Below, one piece after another: positions 18,198-27,222 of a stretch of 64,000 bases of DNA (within the stretch, counting starts at the first letter, position 1; every line of letters begins with the position of its first letter). Source of the stretch: TMED14 sp003507115 (GTDB lineage Bacteria > Bacteroidota > Bacteroidia > Flavobacteriales > Schleiferiaceae); NCBI GenBank assembly GCA_943787925.1, contig CALSOH010000001.1:372001-436000 (forward strand), given 5' to 3'. The position numbers were made by a program, and so were the translations under genes. The notes beneath the pieces are model-generated. The model made no database searches. It was not told the origin of the DNA and saw only the letters and a list, made by a program, of their open reading frames with translations.

Positions 18198-18211
18198 GTG
18201 ACTTGCGTCAC
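18198..18211. promoter_or_regulatory. GTGA-N6-TCAC palindrome (Crp/Fnr-like operator candidate)
   Basis: GTGAC-TTGC-GTCAC is a perfect inverted repeat in the divergent region between tauE and the DUF6695 gene. If the CATCTTTG box at 18168-18175 (minus strand) sets the start near 18165, the palindrome is centred near -39.5, close to a class II activator site. The regulator is inferred; none is encoded here. Confidence 0.4.
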
Positions 18212-18281
18212 GCAACAAGCGGAGGGCAAAAGTGAAGGCGGATTTCTTGCATGGCATACGGCTATCGCGCATCTTTGCATT

Positions 18282-19322
18282 ATGTCCAGTTCTTCCCAAC
18301 GTCATTCTGCCATCATTCCCTTGGCATGGCCCGAAATGACGGCTCGAGGATCTGAAAAAATTTGGGCATATCTCCGAAAATTGGGGCTCATTCGGAACGT
18401 GAATTTGATGGTGGGCCATGCGGGCATGGTTCTCGTAGAACATGATGCGTTTCGATATTTCGATTTTGGGCGATACTTGACGCCTCGAATCATGGGCCGT
18501 CCGCGCAGTGAGGAAACGGACCCCAAATTAGCCCTTGAAGCAAGACCCAGATGGGATGAGCACGGCCAACTGGCCAACTTCGAAGAATTGTTGCAGGAGT
18601 TGGAACAAAAGAAAGCGGCCACCCATGGGGAGGGCCGAATGTTCGCCTCCATTTTTTACGGCGGAGATGTTGAAAAGGCCCTGGCCTTTGCCCGGAACTT
18701 ACAAGAAAAAGGGTACATGGGCTACAATGGTTTGGATCGTAAGCAATCGAACTGCGCCCGCTTTGTGGCGACGACCATACTAGCCGCGCTCGATCCGGCC
18801 TCCCGCGCTTACCGAAAATTTCGCTACCCGGTGACCTTGGCACCATCCCCTTATTTCAATGTCATTGCTGGAGCGAGCTCGGGACGATTCATCATTTGGC
18901 ACCAGGGCCAAGGTGAATGGCACCAACGCCCCATGGGACATGCGCTGACGGATATTCTCGAGAAAATCACGTATGCTTTTCGCCGCAGTAAAGCGGCGCA
19001 ACTCCCGCCCGATACCCGCGTAGGGCAATTGCAGGAACCGGACCACCTTCCAGCGGGCTTGCCCGAATGGGCAACCTATTTAGGGGGCATCGGCGAAGGC
19101 GCTTGGCATGATGTTCGCGTCATTGCGGAGGATCGCCTGCAAATGAGCCGAATCAATTTGGAGGGCGTCGTGGAGTTCACCGCGGACTACCAGTGTGACC
19201 CCGAATGGTCCCAAAATTTTCTCGAGGGGAAAGTTCATCTCGTACACGACACCCATTTTGCCTGGCTAACCTTAGCGAATAAATTAACCAATGAGCGACT
19301 TCGTTGTCGCCGAATCCTTTAA
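18282..19322 (+). CDS. DUF6695 family protein (unknown function)
   Basis: A 346-residue soluble protein without signal peptide or membrane helix. I match it to the Bacteroidota family DUF6695 on overall sequence (ending of the N-terminal part in LIRNVNLMVGHAGMVLV, then NGLDRKQSNCARFV). The middle region VGHAG, RYLTPRIMGRPRSEETDP and the Asn-Cys-Ala-Arg segment resemble a Cys/His-containing amidohydrolase-like core, but I cannot assign catalysis. It is the first gene of a three-gene operon: 12 nt to the PLP-enzyme-like gene, then an ATGA-type junction to a decarboxylase-like gene. CATCTTTG ends 4 nt before the ATG. The three genes probably act in one small-molecule pathway. Confidence 0.65.
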   Translation: MSSSSQRHSAIIPLAWPEMTARGSEKIWAYLRKLGLIRNVNLMVGHAGMVLVEHDAFRYFDFGRYLTPRIMGRPRSEETDPKLALEARPRWDEHGQLANFEELLQELEQKKAATHGEGRMFASIFYGGDVEKALAFARNLQEKGYMGYNGLDRKQSNCARFVATTILAALDPASRAYRKFRYPVTLAPSPYFNVIAGASSGRFIIWHQGQGEWHQRPMGHALTDILEKITYAFRRSKAAQLPPDTRVGQLQEPDHLPAGLPEWATYLGGIGEGAWHDVRVIAEDRLQMSRINLEGVVEFTADYQCDPEWSQNFLEGKVHLVHDTHFAWLTLANKLTNERLRCRRIL

Positions 19323-19334
19323 ATATTGACTTTG

Positions 19335-20738
19335 ATGTCTTTGGATGATGCCACGCTTTTAGATATTCTGACGTCCGGTTGTGATGAACGCATTTTTCTT
19401 CGTCCTGAAACGAATGCGAACAAATACCACCTCAACCCGCTGAACTATGCGGGCCTTTTTCACCGCGGATCATGTACTTGCGGAACCTTGACACCCTCGG
19501 GCTATCAAACGGCTGTGGATTTCATGGAGACCTACTCGGATGAACGCCACAATGCCTTGGTGAAGGATCAAGCCAAGCGTTTGCAGGCCCTCTTGAGGGA
19601 GACAGAAGGGGATCAGTTTCATGTATATTTTGGCCCGAGTGGCAGCGACATGATGTACTTGCCACTATTATTTCAGGCGATCCTTCATCCGGGGCAAGAA
19701 ATCATCAACATTGTTTCTTGTCCGGAAGAATTAGGATCGGGATCCAAAGCTGCTGCCGAAAACACATATTATGCCGAATGGAATCAATTTGGCGAGCGGA
19801 TTCCGATGGGCGAGGTCGTTGCAAAAAATCTTCATGCCCGGGTGCATTTTTTAGATGCTCGAGCGGCATCGGGGCATATTGTGGACCGAAAGCAAGCTAT
19901 TCGCGACTTGATTGCCAAGCATCCAGGACAACCTTTGGTCGGTAACTTGGTCTTTGGGAGCAAGTCGGGCATCAAGGACGACTTGGCCATCATCGATGAA
20001 TTCCGGGAAGGGGTCATGTGGGTCGTCGATATGTGCCAATTCCGCACGGACCGAACCTTGATTCACGAACTGATTGGGAAGAATGTGATGATCATGGTAA
20101 CTGGGTCAAAATTTTATCAAGCCCCCCCGTTCTGTGGAGCTTTACTCGTGCCCAAACAATGGACTAGCCTGCTGGCTGCAAAGCCTGCCGGGGTAGCCAA
20201 GGGATTTGAGCGCTTATTTTCGGCCTATGACTTTCCTACAGCTTTGCCAGCGGTGCGGGAACAATTGCCCGCCTACAAGAATGTGGGCCTGCGTTTGCGC
20301 TGGGAAATTGCGCTGCGCGAGATGGAAGCCTACATGACCTTCTCTCAAGAAGAAGCGAATGATTTGATTCGGCGTTGGAGTCAGGTGGTGACCGGACGAT
20401 TAGCCCAAAGCGACTACTTCCGCCTCATGCCCAATATCGAGTTAACGAATGACAGCATTGTGAGTTTCATGGTTTTGATCCAAGGACGCGCCTTGAGCAA
20501 TACGGAGCTCAAAAAACTCTTTGATTATTTGGTCCTCAGTCGGCACGAGGGTTTGCGGGACTACGACCGCGTCTTTATCGGTCAACCTGTGCAGTACGGG
20601 GAAAAGAGTTTCATTCGGCTGGCCATCGGCTCTTACAGTGTGCGAAAGCAAATGGCCAAGAAGCAGTTTGATCCCACCAATGATCTCCAGATTATCGGCC
20701 TCATTGAGCGGGCCGTAAAACACCTTTTCGAGGCATGA
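19335..20738 (+). CDS. PLP-dependent fold-type-I-like enzyme (unknown substrate)
   Basis: A 467-residue protein that I read as an aminotransferase class-V-like PLP enzyme. D232 (WVVDMCQF) sits where the Asp that contacts the pyridine nitrogen is expected. K259 (VTGSKFYQAPPFCGALLVP) fits the Schiff-base lysine. FHVYFGPSGSDMMYLPLL near residue 100 resembles the phosphate-binding turn (SGSDM). The N-terminus carries an odd C-T-C-G motif (HRGSCTCGTLTPSG). It lies 12 nt after the DUF6695 gene and overlaps the next gene by 4 bp. The reaction is not known to me; a lyase or amino-acid transferase acting with the next enzyme is inference. ATG at 19335 is chosen over an upstream TTG. Confidence 0.7.
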   Translation: MSLDDATLLDILTSGCDERIFLRPETNANKYHLNPLNYAGLFHRGSCTCGTLTPSGYQTAVDFMETYSDERHNALVKDQAKRLQALLRETEGDQFHVYFGPSGSDMMYLPLLFQAILHPGQEIINIVSCPEELGSGSKAAAENTYYAEWNQFGERIPMGEVVAKNLHARVHFLDARAASGHIVDRKQAIRDLIAKHPGQPLVGNLVFGSKSGIKDDLAIIDEFREGVMWVVDMCQFRTDRTLIHELIGKNVMIMVTGSKFYQAPPFCGALLVPKQWTSLLAAKPAGVAKGFERLFSAYDFPTALPAVREQLPAYKNVGLRLRWEIALREMEAYMTFSQEEANDLIRRWSQVVTGRLAQSDYFRLMPNIELTNDSIVSFMVLIQGRALSNTELKKLFDYLVLSRHEGLRDYDRVFIGQPVQYGEKSFIRLAIGSYSVRKQMAKKQFDPTNDLQIIGLIERAVKHLFEA

Positions 20739-21964
20739 ACACCCTACGCGAGGAGGCTCTCTGGGCCGTAGAAGCGGCTCGCCATGAAGGGTGGATCGGC
20801 GAGGGGGATACCTCCGTACTCTTTCATTCTTGGACCCAGCAAAAGCGCTACCTCGATCATCTAACGACGGCTTTTTCACACCCTCGCGCACTGCATGCGG
20901 TGGCGATAAAAACCCAACCCCATGTGGAGATTCTGCGCCGCGTGGTCGCCTGGGGCTATGGCTTAGAGGCCGCTTCCATGGAAGAGGTGCAGCTGGCTCG
21001 GAAAGCGGGTTGTCCGCCCGAGCGCATCGTCTTTGATTCGCCCGTAAAGACCCGTCGAGAGATTGAACAATGTCAAGAAGAACTGCATGGCATTCGCTTC
21101 AATGTCAACACCTTAGAAGAGCTGCATCGACTTCCTTCCCGCCCCCATTTTCCCGTGGGAATTCGCATCAATCCCATGGTGGAAACGGGCGCCCCGTCCG
21201 TCTACCATGTGAGCCACGACGAATCCAAGTTTGGGGTGCCCATTGCACAGAAGTCGGCCTTGTTGGAGGCCATTTTGGCTTTTCCGGTGACCCAACTTCA
21301 TGTGCATTCAGGGAGCTCCATGGCTCGGACCGAATCGGCGGTATCGGCCATCCGCTCCGTAGTGGATTTGGCCCAGGAGGCAAATGGATTGTTAGCGAAT
21401 GCGGGCTTGGAACGGCGTATTGACACCTTGGATATCGGTGGCGGCTTGATGCCCGAAATCCTCACCGATTCCCCTTCGGCCATGATGGCCTATGCACAAG
21501 CCCTACGCGGTACTTGCCCGGAATTGTGGAACTACCAACTCATTACAGAATTTGGCCAATGGTCCTATTTCTATACGGGCTATGCATTCAGTGATGTGGA
21601 ATATGCCGTCCAGCGCGGGGGCACGCGGGTGGCCTATGTGCACCTGGGGGCGGACTTTTTGCTGCGGGATGCCTATGTCAAACCCCGTGGAATAGAATTT
21701 ATCCCTCTGGGAGACGCGGCAAAGCGTCCAATCGTGCGAACGGATATGGCGGGGCCTTTGTGTTTCGCCGGGGATTACCTGCAAAAAGAGGTGCTGTTGC
21801 CGCAGTTGGAAGAGGGGGATGGCCTTCTCATGTTGAACACTGGATCCAACGCCTACGCACTGTGGTCCCGCCATTGCAGCCGGACCATTCCGGCCGTCTT
21901 GGGGGTCGATTCGGAGGCCCGCGAGATCCGCCGTTTGTCCCCGCGGTCAAACCCCTTTATTTGA
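20735..21964 (+). CDS. Diaminopimelate/ornithine decarboxylase-like PLP enzyme (fold type III)
   Basis: A 409-residue alanine-racemase-fold protein related to LysA and carboxynorspermidine decarboxylases. K59 (HAVAIKTQPHVEIL) is the PLP lysine, HVHSGSS the phosphate-side His motif, DIGGGLMPEI the Gly-rich loop, and C343 in GPLCFAGD replaces the usual CESGD motif while keeping the catalytic Cys. NTGSNAYALWSRH corresponds to the C-terminal active-site Tyr region. It overlaps the preceding PLP enzyme by 4 bp (ATGA), so the two are coupled. It is probably not the housekeeping LysA, because it is embedded in the DUF6695 operon and lacks the classical CESGD. Confidence 0.75.
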   Translation: MNTLREEALWAVEAARHEGWIGEGDTSVLFHSWTQQKRYLDHLTTAFSHPRALHAVAIKTQPHVEILRRVVAWGYGLEAASMEEVQLARKAGCPPERIVFDSPVKTRREIEQCQEELHGIRFNVNTLEELHRLPSRPHFPVGIRINPMVETGAPSVYHVSHDESKFGVPIAQKSALLEAILAFPVTQLHVHSGSSMARTESAVSAIRSVVDLAQEANGLLANAGLERRIDTLDIGGGLMPEILTDSPSAMMAYAQALRGTCPELWNYQLITEFGQWSYFYTGYAFSDVEYAVQRGGTRVAYVHLGADFLLRDAYVKPRGIEFIPLGDAAKRPIVRTDMAGPLCFAGDYLQKEVLLPQLEEGDGLLMLNTGSNAYALWSRHCSRTIPAVLGVDSEAREIRRLSPRSNPFI

Positions 21965-22001
21965 GGGCGGTTCGTAGAAATAGTATTCTTAACTTTAAGG
22001 G

Positions 22002-24554
22002 GTGCAGCGTGGCCTCTTTATTCTAGTCTTTCTGTGGGCCTATCCTGCTTTGTACGGGCAACTTGACACGGCGTTTTACCTGCCGCCCATCCCGGAATGG
22101 CTTGACCAAAATCAAGAGATCACCCTGAGTACCCCCTTTCCGGATGCGGAAGTGGTGGTCTTCAATTCGGACAGCAGCTACTTCCAAACGGTCAACCTGC
22201 TTCAAGGGGTCCCGCAGACGCTGACGCTTTCCAGTCAAATCACCAATCTCTGGAGTACCTACGGGGCCATTTCGCTCCCCAAGGCGCATCAGCCGATGAA
22301 CCGAACGGCCCTCTTTGTGCGCAGCAATCGGGACATCATGGTCACGCAGCGGGTAAATCATGTATTCAACCAAGACTTGGTCACAGGAAAAGGGACGCGC
22401 GCATTGGGAACGGCCTTCCTGGCGGGAAATCAAACGAAAATTGTCGCGGCCAATCCGGCTCCAGAAGCCGCGATGGGCTTTATTTCCGTGGTCGCGACAG
22501 AGCCCAATACCACGGTTGTGATCACTCTTCCTCCCGGTATATTGAACACGGCCGGCGCCAACCAAATGACGTTTTCGCTGCAAGCCTGGCAGTCCTACAC
22601 CACGACCATAGCCGAAAATTTTCAGTTCGCGGGCGCGAGCATTGTCGCGGACAAGCCCATTGCGGTGACCACGGGCGGCAACCACTACAAGCAAAATTCC
22701 GGGGCCCCCTCGCAGGATGGAGGTTTTGACCAGCTGGTACCAGAGGATTTGCTTGGCTCGGAATACATGATTGCGCGGGGGATTGCCCCTACGGGCTTGG
22801 ACTACCTCGTGGTCATCCCGACGGTAGACAGCACCGAAATAAAAATCAATGGGGTGGTCCAAGGGTATTGGAATCGAGCCTCGCCCGCCACGATCACCTT
22901 TGCGGGCAACCAGGCGAATGTGGGGGATTTGGCCCAACTCGAGGCCAGTGCCCCGGTGTACTGCTTTCACATTACGACAGGATCCAACCAGTTTCAGCCG
23001 GAATTGGGCATGTCGCTCGTTCCGCCTATTGGCTGCACCGGAAGCCGGGCCGTGTATGCTACCCGGATGAGTGGGCTAAACACCCATTTGTTGGTCATTG
23101 TGCCGACTTCCGGTGTCCCTAGTCTGAAGTACAACGGCGTCCCACTGACCGCGAGCACCAAAACAAGCGCCAACGGCTTATGGAAGTCCCTCTACATTCC
23201 GGACAATCAAGTGACGGGCACCTGGTCCTTGACCTGCCAAAAGCAATTCCACGTCGAAGTCATTGCCGGGGAAGGGGCCGGAACGGGCCTGGCCGGCTTC
23301 TATTCGGGCTTTGATTCGGACTTGGACCTCTTGGATCCCTATTTAAACTTGGGATCGAGCATCCTGAACTTTCCGGTTCGCTGCAGCACGCCCTTGCAGG
23401 GCTTCTTTGGGATCCAAAGCTGCAACCGGCCCGTGGAAGTCCTCCGAACGAAGGTGGTGAGCGGCCAGGCCACGGTCACCGATGTGAACCCTTGGGATAC
23501 CCTTCTGACGGTTCAGCCTGCACTGGGCTTTGCGGGGGAGATTTGGGTCCGACTGGTGGCGCGCGACGCCAGCGGCTCCATGGATTCGGTCTTGATGCGC
23601 TTTCCTTACTATCCCGAAGGGGCGGATCTCTTGCCGGATACGGTTCGGGGTTGTCCCAACGAGCCCGCCTCCATCACGGCGCCCTTTGGGATGGACCAAT
23701 ACCTCTGGTCCACTGGAGCCACGACGCAGACCGTGGCGTACGGGGGATATGGCCCACTTGTACTGTATGCCACCTCCGATTCCTGTGCCTATACGGACAC
23801 CGTATGGGTTGTCTCGGCGGATCCCTTGCCGCGGGTTTTACCCCGGACCATTTTGGTATGTGATTCCAATTATGTGGTGGAGATCGGGGAATTCAGTGGG
23901 GTGGATAGTCTAGCATGGCGCGGCCCCGATAGCACCCGAGGAGTCGCGGTTCCATCGGCGGTAGGAGGGTTTTCTATGGCCTGGGATCGACCTGGAGACT
24001 ACATCTTGGAGAAATTTGACGCGAACGGGTGCTTGACCTACGAGTGGGTTGAACTGAAGCTGAATCCGGCCCCGTTCATCCTCCAGGAGGTGGACTGCCC
24101 CCGCGCATGGGTGTGGCTGCAAGATGTTTCCGTGGTCCAGACTTTTCTCATTGACGAGGTGCCTCAGGCCCTGGACTCCGTCTCGGTGACCTACCCCTTT
24201 GATGGAGTGTATGCCATCTATGCGGTAGTGGAAGATCTTTGTGGCCAAGTGGATACGGTGGAGGCCCTCTTACCTTATTTCTGTACGGGGCGTGATCAGC
24301 GCTGGTTCCCGACGGCATTTACGCCCAACGGGGACGGAAAAAACGATCGCTATTGCCTGTCTTCCTCCTATGACGCCGCCCTGCGTTTTGCGGTCTACAA
24401 TCGATGGGGAGGGCTCGAGTTTGAAGGGCCGGGCGATAGTTGCTGGGAGCCACCGGTAGGCACACAAGGGGCCTTTGTCCTTCGAGTCATCTATCCGGAG
24501 ATCGAGGGCTATGCGCCGCGGGAAGAAATTCTTCCTATCCTTGCCTTACCATGA
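22002..24554 (+). CDS. T9SS type B (CHU_C) surface protein with IgGFc-binding-like region
   Basis: An 850-residue exported protein. GTG at 22002 gives a signal peptide (LFILVFLWAYPALYGQ). Residues ~80-450 resemble the IgGFc-binding N-terminal domain (FVRSNRDIMVTQRVNHVF, VPEDLLGSEYMIARG, YCFHITTGSNQFQPELGM). About 450-760 are Ig-like strands with DTVRGCP and YLWSTGATTQTV. The last ~85 residues are the CHU_C gliding-motility/T9SS type B sorting domain (WFPTAFTPNGDGKND, FAVYNRWGGLEFEG). It should be attached at or released from the cell surface by T9SS. Its stop overlaps the start of ggt (ATGA). A near-match box TAACTTTA ends 4 nt before the GTG. Confidence 0.85.
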   Translation: MQRGLFILVFLWAYPALYGQLDTAFYLPPIPEWLDQNQEITLSTPFPDAEVVVFNSDSSYFQTVNLLQGVPQTLTLSSQITNLWSTYGAISLPKAHQPMNRTALFVRSNRDIMVTQRVNHVFNQDLVTGKGTRALGTAFLAGNQTKIVAANPAPEAAMGFISVVATEPNTTVVITLPPGILNTAGANQMTFSLQAWQSYTTTIAENFQFAGASIVADKPIAVTTGGNHYKQNSGAPSQDGGFDQLVPEDLLGSEYMIARGIAPTGLDYLVVIPTVDSTEIKINGVVQGYWNRASPATITFAGNQANVGDLAQLEASAPVYCFHITTGSNQFQPELGMSLVPPIGCTGSRAVYATRMSGLNTHLLVIVPTSGVPSLKYNGVPLTASTKTSANGLWKSLYIPDNQVTGTWSLTCQKQFHVEVIAGEGAGTGLAGFYSGFDSDLDLLDPYLNLGSSILNFPVRCSTPLQGFFGIQSCNRPVEVLRTKVVSGQATVTDVNPWDTLLTVQPALGFAGEIWVRLVARDASGSMDSVLMRFPYYPEGADLLPDTVRGCPNEPASITAPFGMDQYLWSTGATTQTVAYGGYGPLVLYATSDSCAYTDTVWVVSADPLPRVLPRTILVCDSNYVVEIGEFSGVDSLAWRGPDSTRGVAVPSAVGGFSMAWDRPGDYILEKFDANGCLTYEWVELKLNPAPFILQEVDCPRAWVWLQDVSVVQTFLIDEVPQALDSVSVTYPFDGVYAIYAVVEDLCGQVDTVEALLPYFCTGRDQRWFPTAFTPNGDGKNDRYCLSSSYDAALRFAVYNRWGGLEFEGPGDSCWEPPVGTQGAFVLRVIYPEIEGYAPREEILPILALP

Positions 24555-26170
24555 AGCACATCTTACTTTGCTTGGCTGGGTTGGGAAGCCTGGGAATGAC
24601 TGCTCAGTCGGGAGCGGGGGCGGCCACGGCGCACCCCATCGCGACCGACGTGGCCATGTCTACGTTGGCCCAAGGAGGCAATGCCTTTGATGCGGCGGTG
24701 GCCACCCATTTTGCCTTGGCCGTTGTTTTGCCGCGTGCGGGGAACCTTGGAGGTGGCGGATTTGCCATGGTGCATACGGCGGGCGGGGAAGCGCTCAGTC
24801 TTGATTTTCGAGAAACGGCCCCGGCCGCGGCATTCCGCGATACCTACATGCCGTCTCATTCCACCCGGTCCTCTTTGCGTGGCGTGGCCGCATCGGGTGT
24901 GCCGGGATCGGTGGATGGGATGTGGCAGCTTTACGCCCGGTTCGGCTCCAAATCGTTGAGTTGGCCCGAACTCCTTCAACCCGCAATCTTTTTAGCGGAT
25001 ACGGGATTTGCGATCACGCCCTTTTTAGCAGACCTCTTGAACCGATTGGGTCCAGGCTTTGCAGCCCATCCCGAGAGTCCCTTTTTTCACCCGGAACCGT
25101 GGGTGTCGGGGGAGCGGCTGGTGCAAAAAGCCTTGGCCGAAACCTTGCGGGATATATCCATGTTTGGCCCGGATGCCTTCTATCAAGGGCTGCATGCAGC
25201 CCGCTTAATTGAATGGTCTCAAGGCTGGTTTTCCCCCGACGATTTGGGAACCTACCACGCCATTTGGCGCAACCCCTTGCAGTATACCTACCGCGGGTAT
25301 GAGGTCTTTACCATGCCGCCTCCTTCCAGCGGGGGGGTGGCCTTGCTGCAAATGCTTCAAGCATCCGAGCAAGCGAATAGTGGGTTTGGTTCAAAGTGGA
25401 ATGTCGCCAGTATGCATGGTTTTGTGGAGGTGGCTCAAGTCGCCTACCACGACCGCTCGAGGTACCTTGGTGATCCGGCGTACATGACGGTTCCGACGGA
25501 GCTTTTGGTGGATTCGGCCTATGTGGCCAGCCGCTTTGGACACCTCTCCCAGGGCCTACACGAACCCCTTAACTGGGAGGCAAGCCATGAAAACCTGGAG
25601 TCGCATGAGACGACGCATTTCAGCATTATCGATTCCCAGGGGCATGCCGTCGCTGTGACGACCACGCTCAACGGCTTGTTTGGCAGCGGAGAGTGGGTAG
25701 ACGGGTATTTCATGAACAACGAAATGGACGATTTCGCGACCCAGCCGGGCGTGCCCAACCAATTTGGACTCATAGGGTATGAAGTGAATGCGGTGGCCCC
25801 TGGGAAGCGTATGCTCAGTAGCATGACCCCGACCATCCTCATTGGGCCCGATGGAGCGAAAACCGTGCTCGGGACCCCCGGCGGGAGTACGATCATCACC
25901 AATGTCTTCCAAGTGATCCTGCACCATGTGCGCTATGGCGAAAGTTTGCAGGAAGCGGTGGACCACAAGAAGCTTCATGCCCAAGGGCTTCCGGATGTGC
26001 TGTACTATGAAGAGGGTGCGTTGCGTCCGAAGCAAATCAAGTACCTCAAGGCGCGGGGACACAGTCTTGAGCGCTGGGCACAAATCGGACGGTTTCAGGC
26101 CGTTTCAAGCCGGGAGGTCGCACCCGATCGCACCCGCTCGGGTGATTCGAGTGGGCAACGCGTCCCCTAG
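24551..26170 (+). CDS. ggt: Gamma-glutamyltransferase
   Basis: A 539-residue periplasmic or secreted Ntn-hydrolase that cleaves the gamma-glutamyl bond of glutathione. A signal peptide ends near GMTAQ. The N-terminal GANATAHPIATDVA-like region and GNAFDAAVA match the large subunit. Autoprocessing and nucleophile threonines T354/T355 are in HETTHFSIID, and TPGGSTIITNV is the oxyanion GGS motif. ATG at 24551 overlaps the preceding CHU_C gene stop. Its 3' end overlaps the convergent 2OG oxygenase by 4 bp. The C-terminal end is slightly shorter than typical, and I do not see the last barrel strands clearly. Confidence 0.9.
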   Translation: MKHILLCLAGLGSLGMTAQSGAGAATAHPIATDVAMSTLAQGGNAFDAAVATHFALAVVLPRAGNLGGGGFAMVHTAGGEALSLDFRETAPAAAFRDTYMPSHSTRSSLRGVAASGVPGSVDGMWQLYARFGSKSLSWPELLQPAIFLADTGFAITPFLADLLNRLGPGFAAHPESPFFHPEPWVSGERLVQKALAETLRDISMFGPDAFYQGLHAARLIEWSQGWFSPDDLGTYHAIWRNPLQYTYRGYEVFTMPPPSSGGVALLQMLQASEQANSGFGSKWNVASMHGFVEVAQVAYHDRSRYLGDPAYMTVPTELLVDSAYVASRFGHLSQGLHEPLNWEASHENLESHETTHFSIIDSQGHAVAVTTTLNGLFGSGEWVDGYFMNNEMDDFATQPGVPNQFGLIGYEVNAVAPGKRMLSSMTPTILIGPDGAKTVLGTPGGSTIITNVFQVILHHVRYGESLQEAVDHKKLHAQGLPDVLYYEEGALRPKQIKYLKARGHSLERWAQIGRFQAVSSREVAPDRTRSGDSSGQRVP

Positions 26171-26796
26171 GCTCCCAGAACGGCGCCCACATCACTGGGC
26201 TGGTAGAGAAGCCATCCGGTTAGACTTTTGCGCGGAGCCTGCGCGGGCCGGACGGCATGCCACACCACATCACTTCGAAAAAAGACCATGCGGTTCATGG
26301 ACGGGGCGATGCGAAGGGTTTCGACTTCCCCGGTGGCATCGTAGAGTTGCAATTCGCCTCCATCGCCTTCTTTCCAGTGGGGATTTAGGTAGAGCACACA
26401 CGAAATCATCCGATTGTTTCGGCTTCGAAATTGGTCCAAATGCTTGGCGTAATATCCCCCCGTCGGGTAGTAGGCCAAATGGAATTCATAGCCACTCAGG
26501 CTGAGGAATAGTAAGCGATTCCAGCGTTGGAGACTCTCCTCGATCCACGCAAAAACGGAGGCCAACGCGGTATCACGTGGCTTATCCAGCCAGAAGGTCA
26601 GGTCCGAGCGGACATCGGACAGCTGTTGGCGCTCCCCTAAGGCTCCGACCCGAGCGGGAGTCAATTCGTCCTGCTTTGTTTGAAAAAAGGCGAGGAGGTC
26701 AGCCAGAATAGGGTCGGGGAGGAAGTGATCGATCACGACAAATCCCTGGTCCGCGAGCAGATCTGCCCAGGACTCCCAGAGGGCATCGCTGTGCAC
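26167..26796 (-). CDS. 2-oxoglutarate/Fe(II)-dependent oxygenase (prolyl-hydroxylase type)
   Basis: A 209-residue protein with a cupin/DSBH fold. Fe ligands are H119, D121 (AKHLDQF) and H180 (VVWHAVRPA); R189 (PRKSLTGW) fits the 2OG-binding Arg. HLAYYPTGGYYAKHLDQF and SCVLYLNPHW match the prolyl 4-hydroxylase/PHD-like group. The substrate is unknown, perhaps a ribosomal protein residue or an effector. Its start abuts the OsmC stop on the same strand, so the two are likely co-transcribed. It has no signal peptide. Confidence 0.85.
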   Translation of the reverse strand: MHSDALWESWADLLADQGFVVIDHFLPDPILADLLAFFQTKQDELTPARVGALGERQQLSDVRSDLTFWLDKPRDTALASVFAWIEESLQRWNRLLFLSLSGYEFHLAYYPTGGYYAKHLDQFRSRNNRMISCVLYLNPHWKEGDGGELQLYDATGEVETLRIAPSMNRMVFFRSDVVWHAVRPAQAPRKSLTGWLLYQPSDVGAVLGA

Positions 26797-27209
26797 TAGG
26801 ATAGGAAGGTCATCGTCACGTCTTGCTCAATATCCGGGTGCAAGGAGCGGGCCACGGGGCAGGTATGGGCGACACGTCGCAACAGGGCTTCCAATGGGGC
26901 GTCGACCGCGATGCCGAGTCGGAGTGTAATGGCCACCTCAATGCGCGATATCCGTCGGGGGTCTGAGGCCATATGCTTGGTGGTTTCTCCAGTGGCTGCG
27001 AGGATTTCCAGGCCCTTGGTCTGGGCGTAGATACCCAGGGTGGTGATGATGCACGTGGTCAGGCTCAGGGCACACAAGTCGGTCGGAGAAAAGGCCGAAC
27101 CCATGCCCTGGTTGTCGGTGGGGGCGTCCGTATGAATCCGTGTGCCGCTTTGGAGGTGCAGGTTTTCGCAGCGAAGGCTGCCGAGGTAGGTGCTTTGAGC
27201 AGTGGCCAT
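26796..27209 (-). CDS. OsmC-family peroxiredoxin-like protein
   Basis: A 137-residue protein of the OsmC/Ohr fold. C53 (SLTTCIITTLG) and C117 (AHTCPVARSLHPDI) are the two redox Cys that reduce organic hydroperoxides with thiol electrons. Start 27209 gives the family's usual N-terminus (MATAQSTYLGSL); the open frame upstream is extraneous. It precedes the 2OG oxygenase. A perfect AGGTGA-N6-TCACCT palindrome lies 14 nt upstream of the start, suggesting redox or oxygen control. Confidence 0.88.
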   Translation of the reverse strand: MATAQSTYLGSLRCENLHLQSGTRIHTDAPTDNQGMGSAFSPTDLCALSLTTCIITTLGIYAQTKGLEILAATGETTKHMASDPRRISRIEVAITLRLGIAVDAPLEALLRRVAHTCPVARSLHPDIEQDVTMTFLS

Positions 27210-27222
27210 GAGGGATGGTTTG

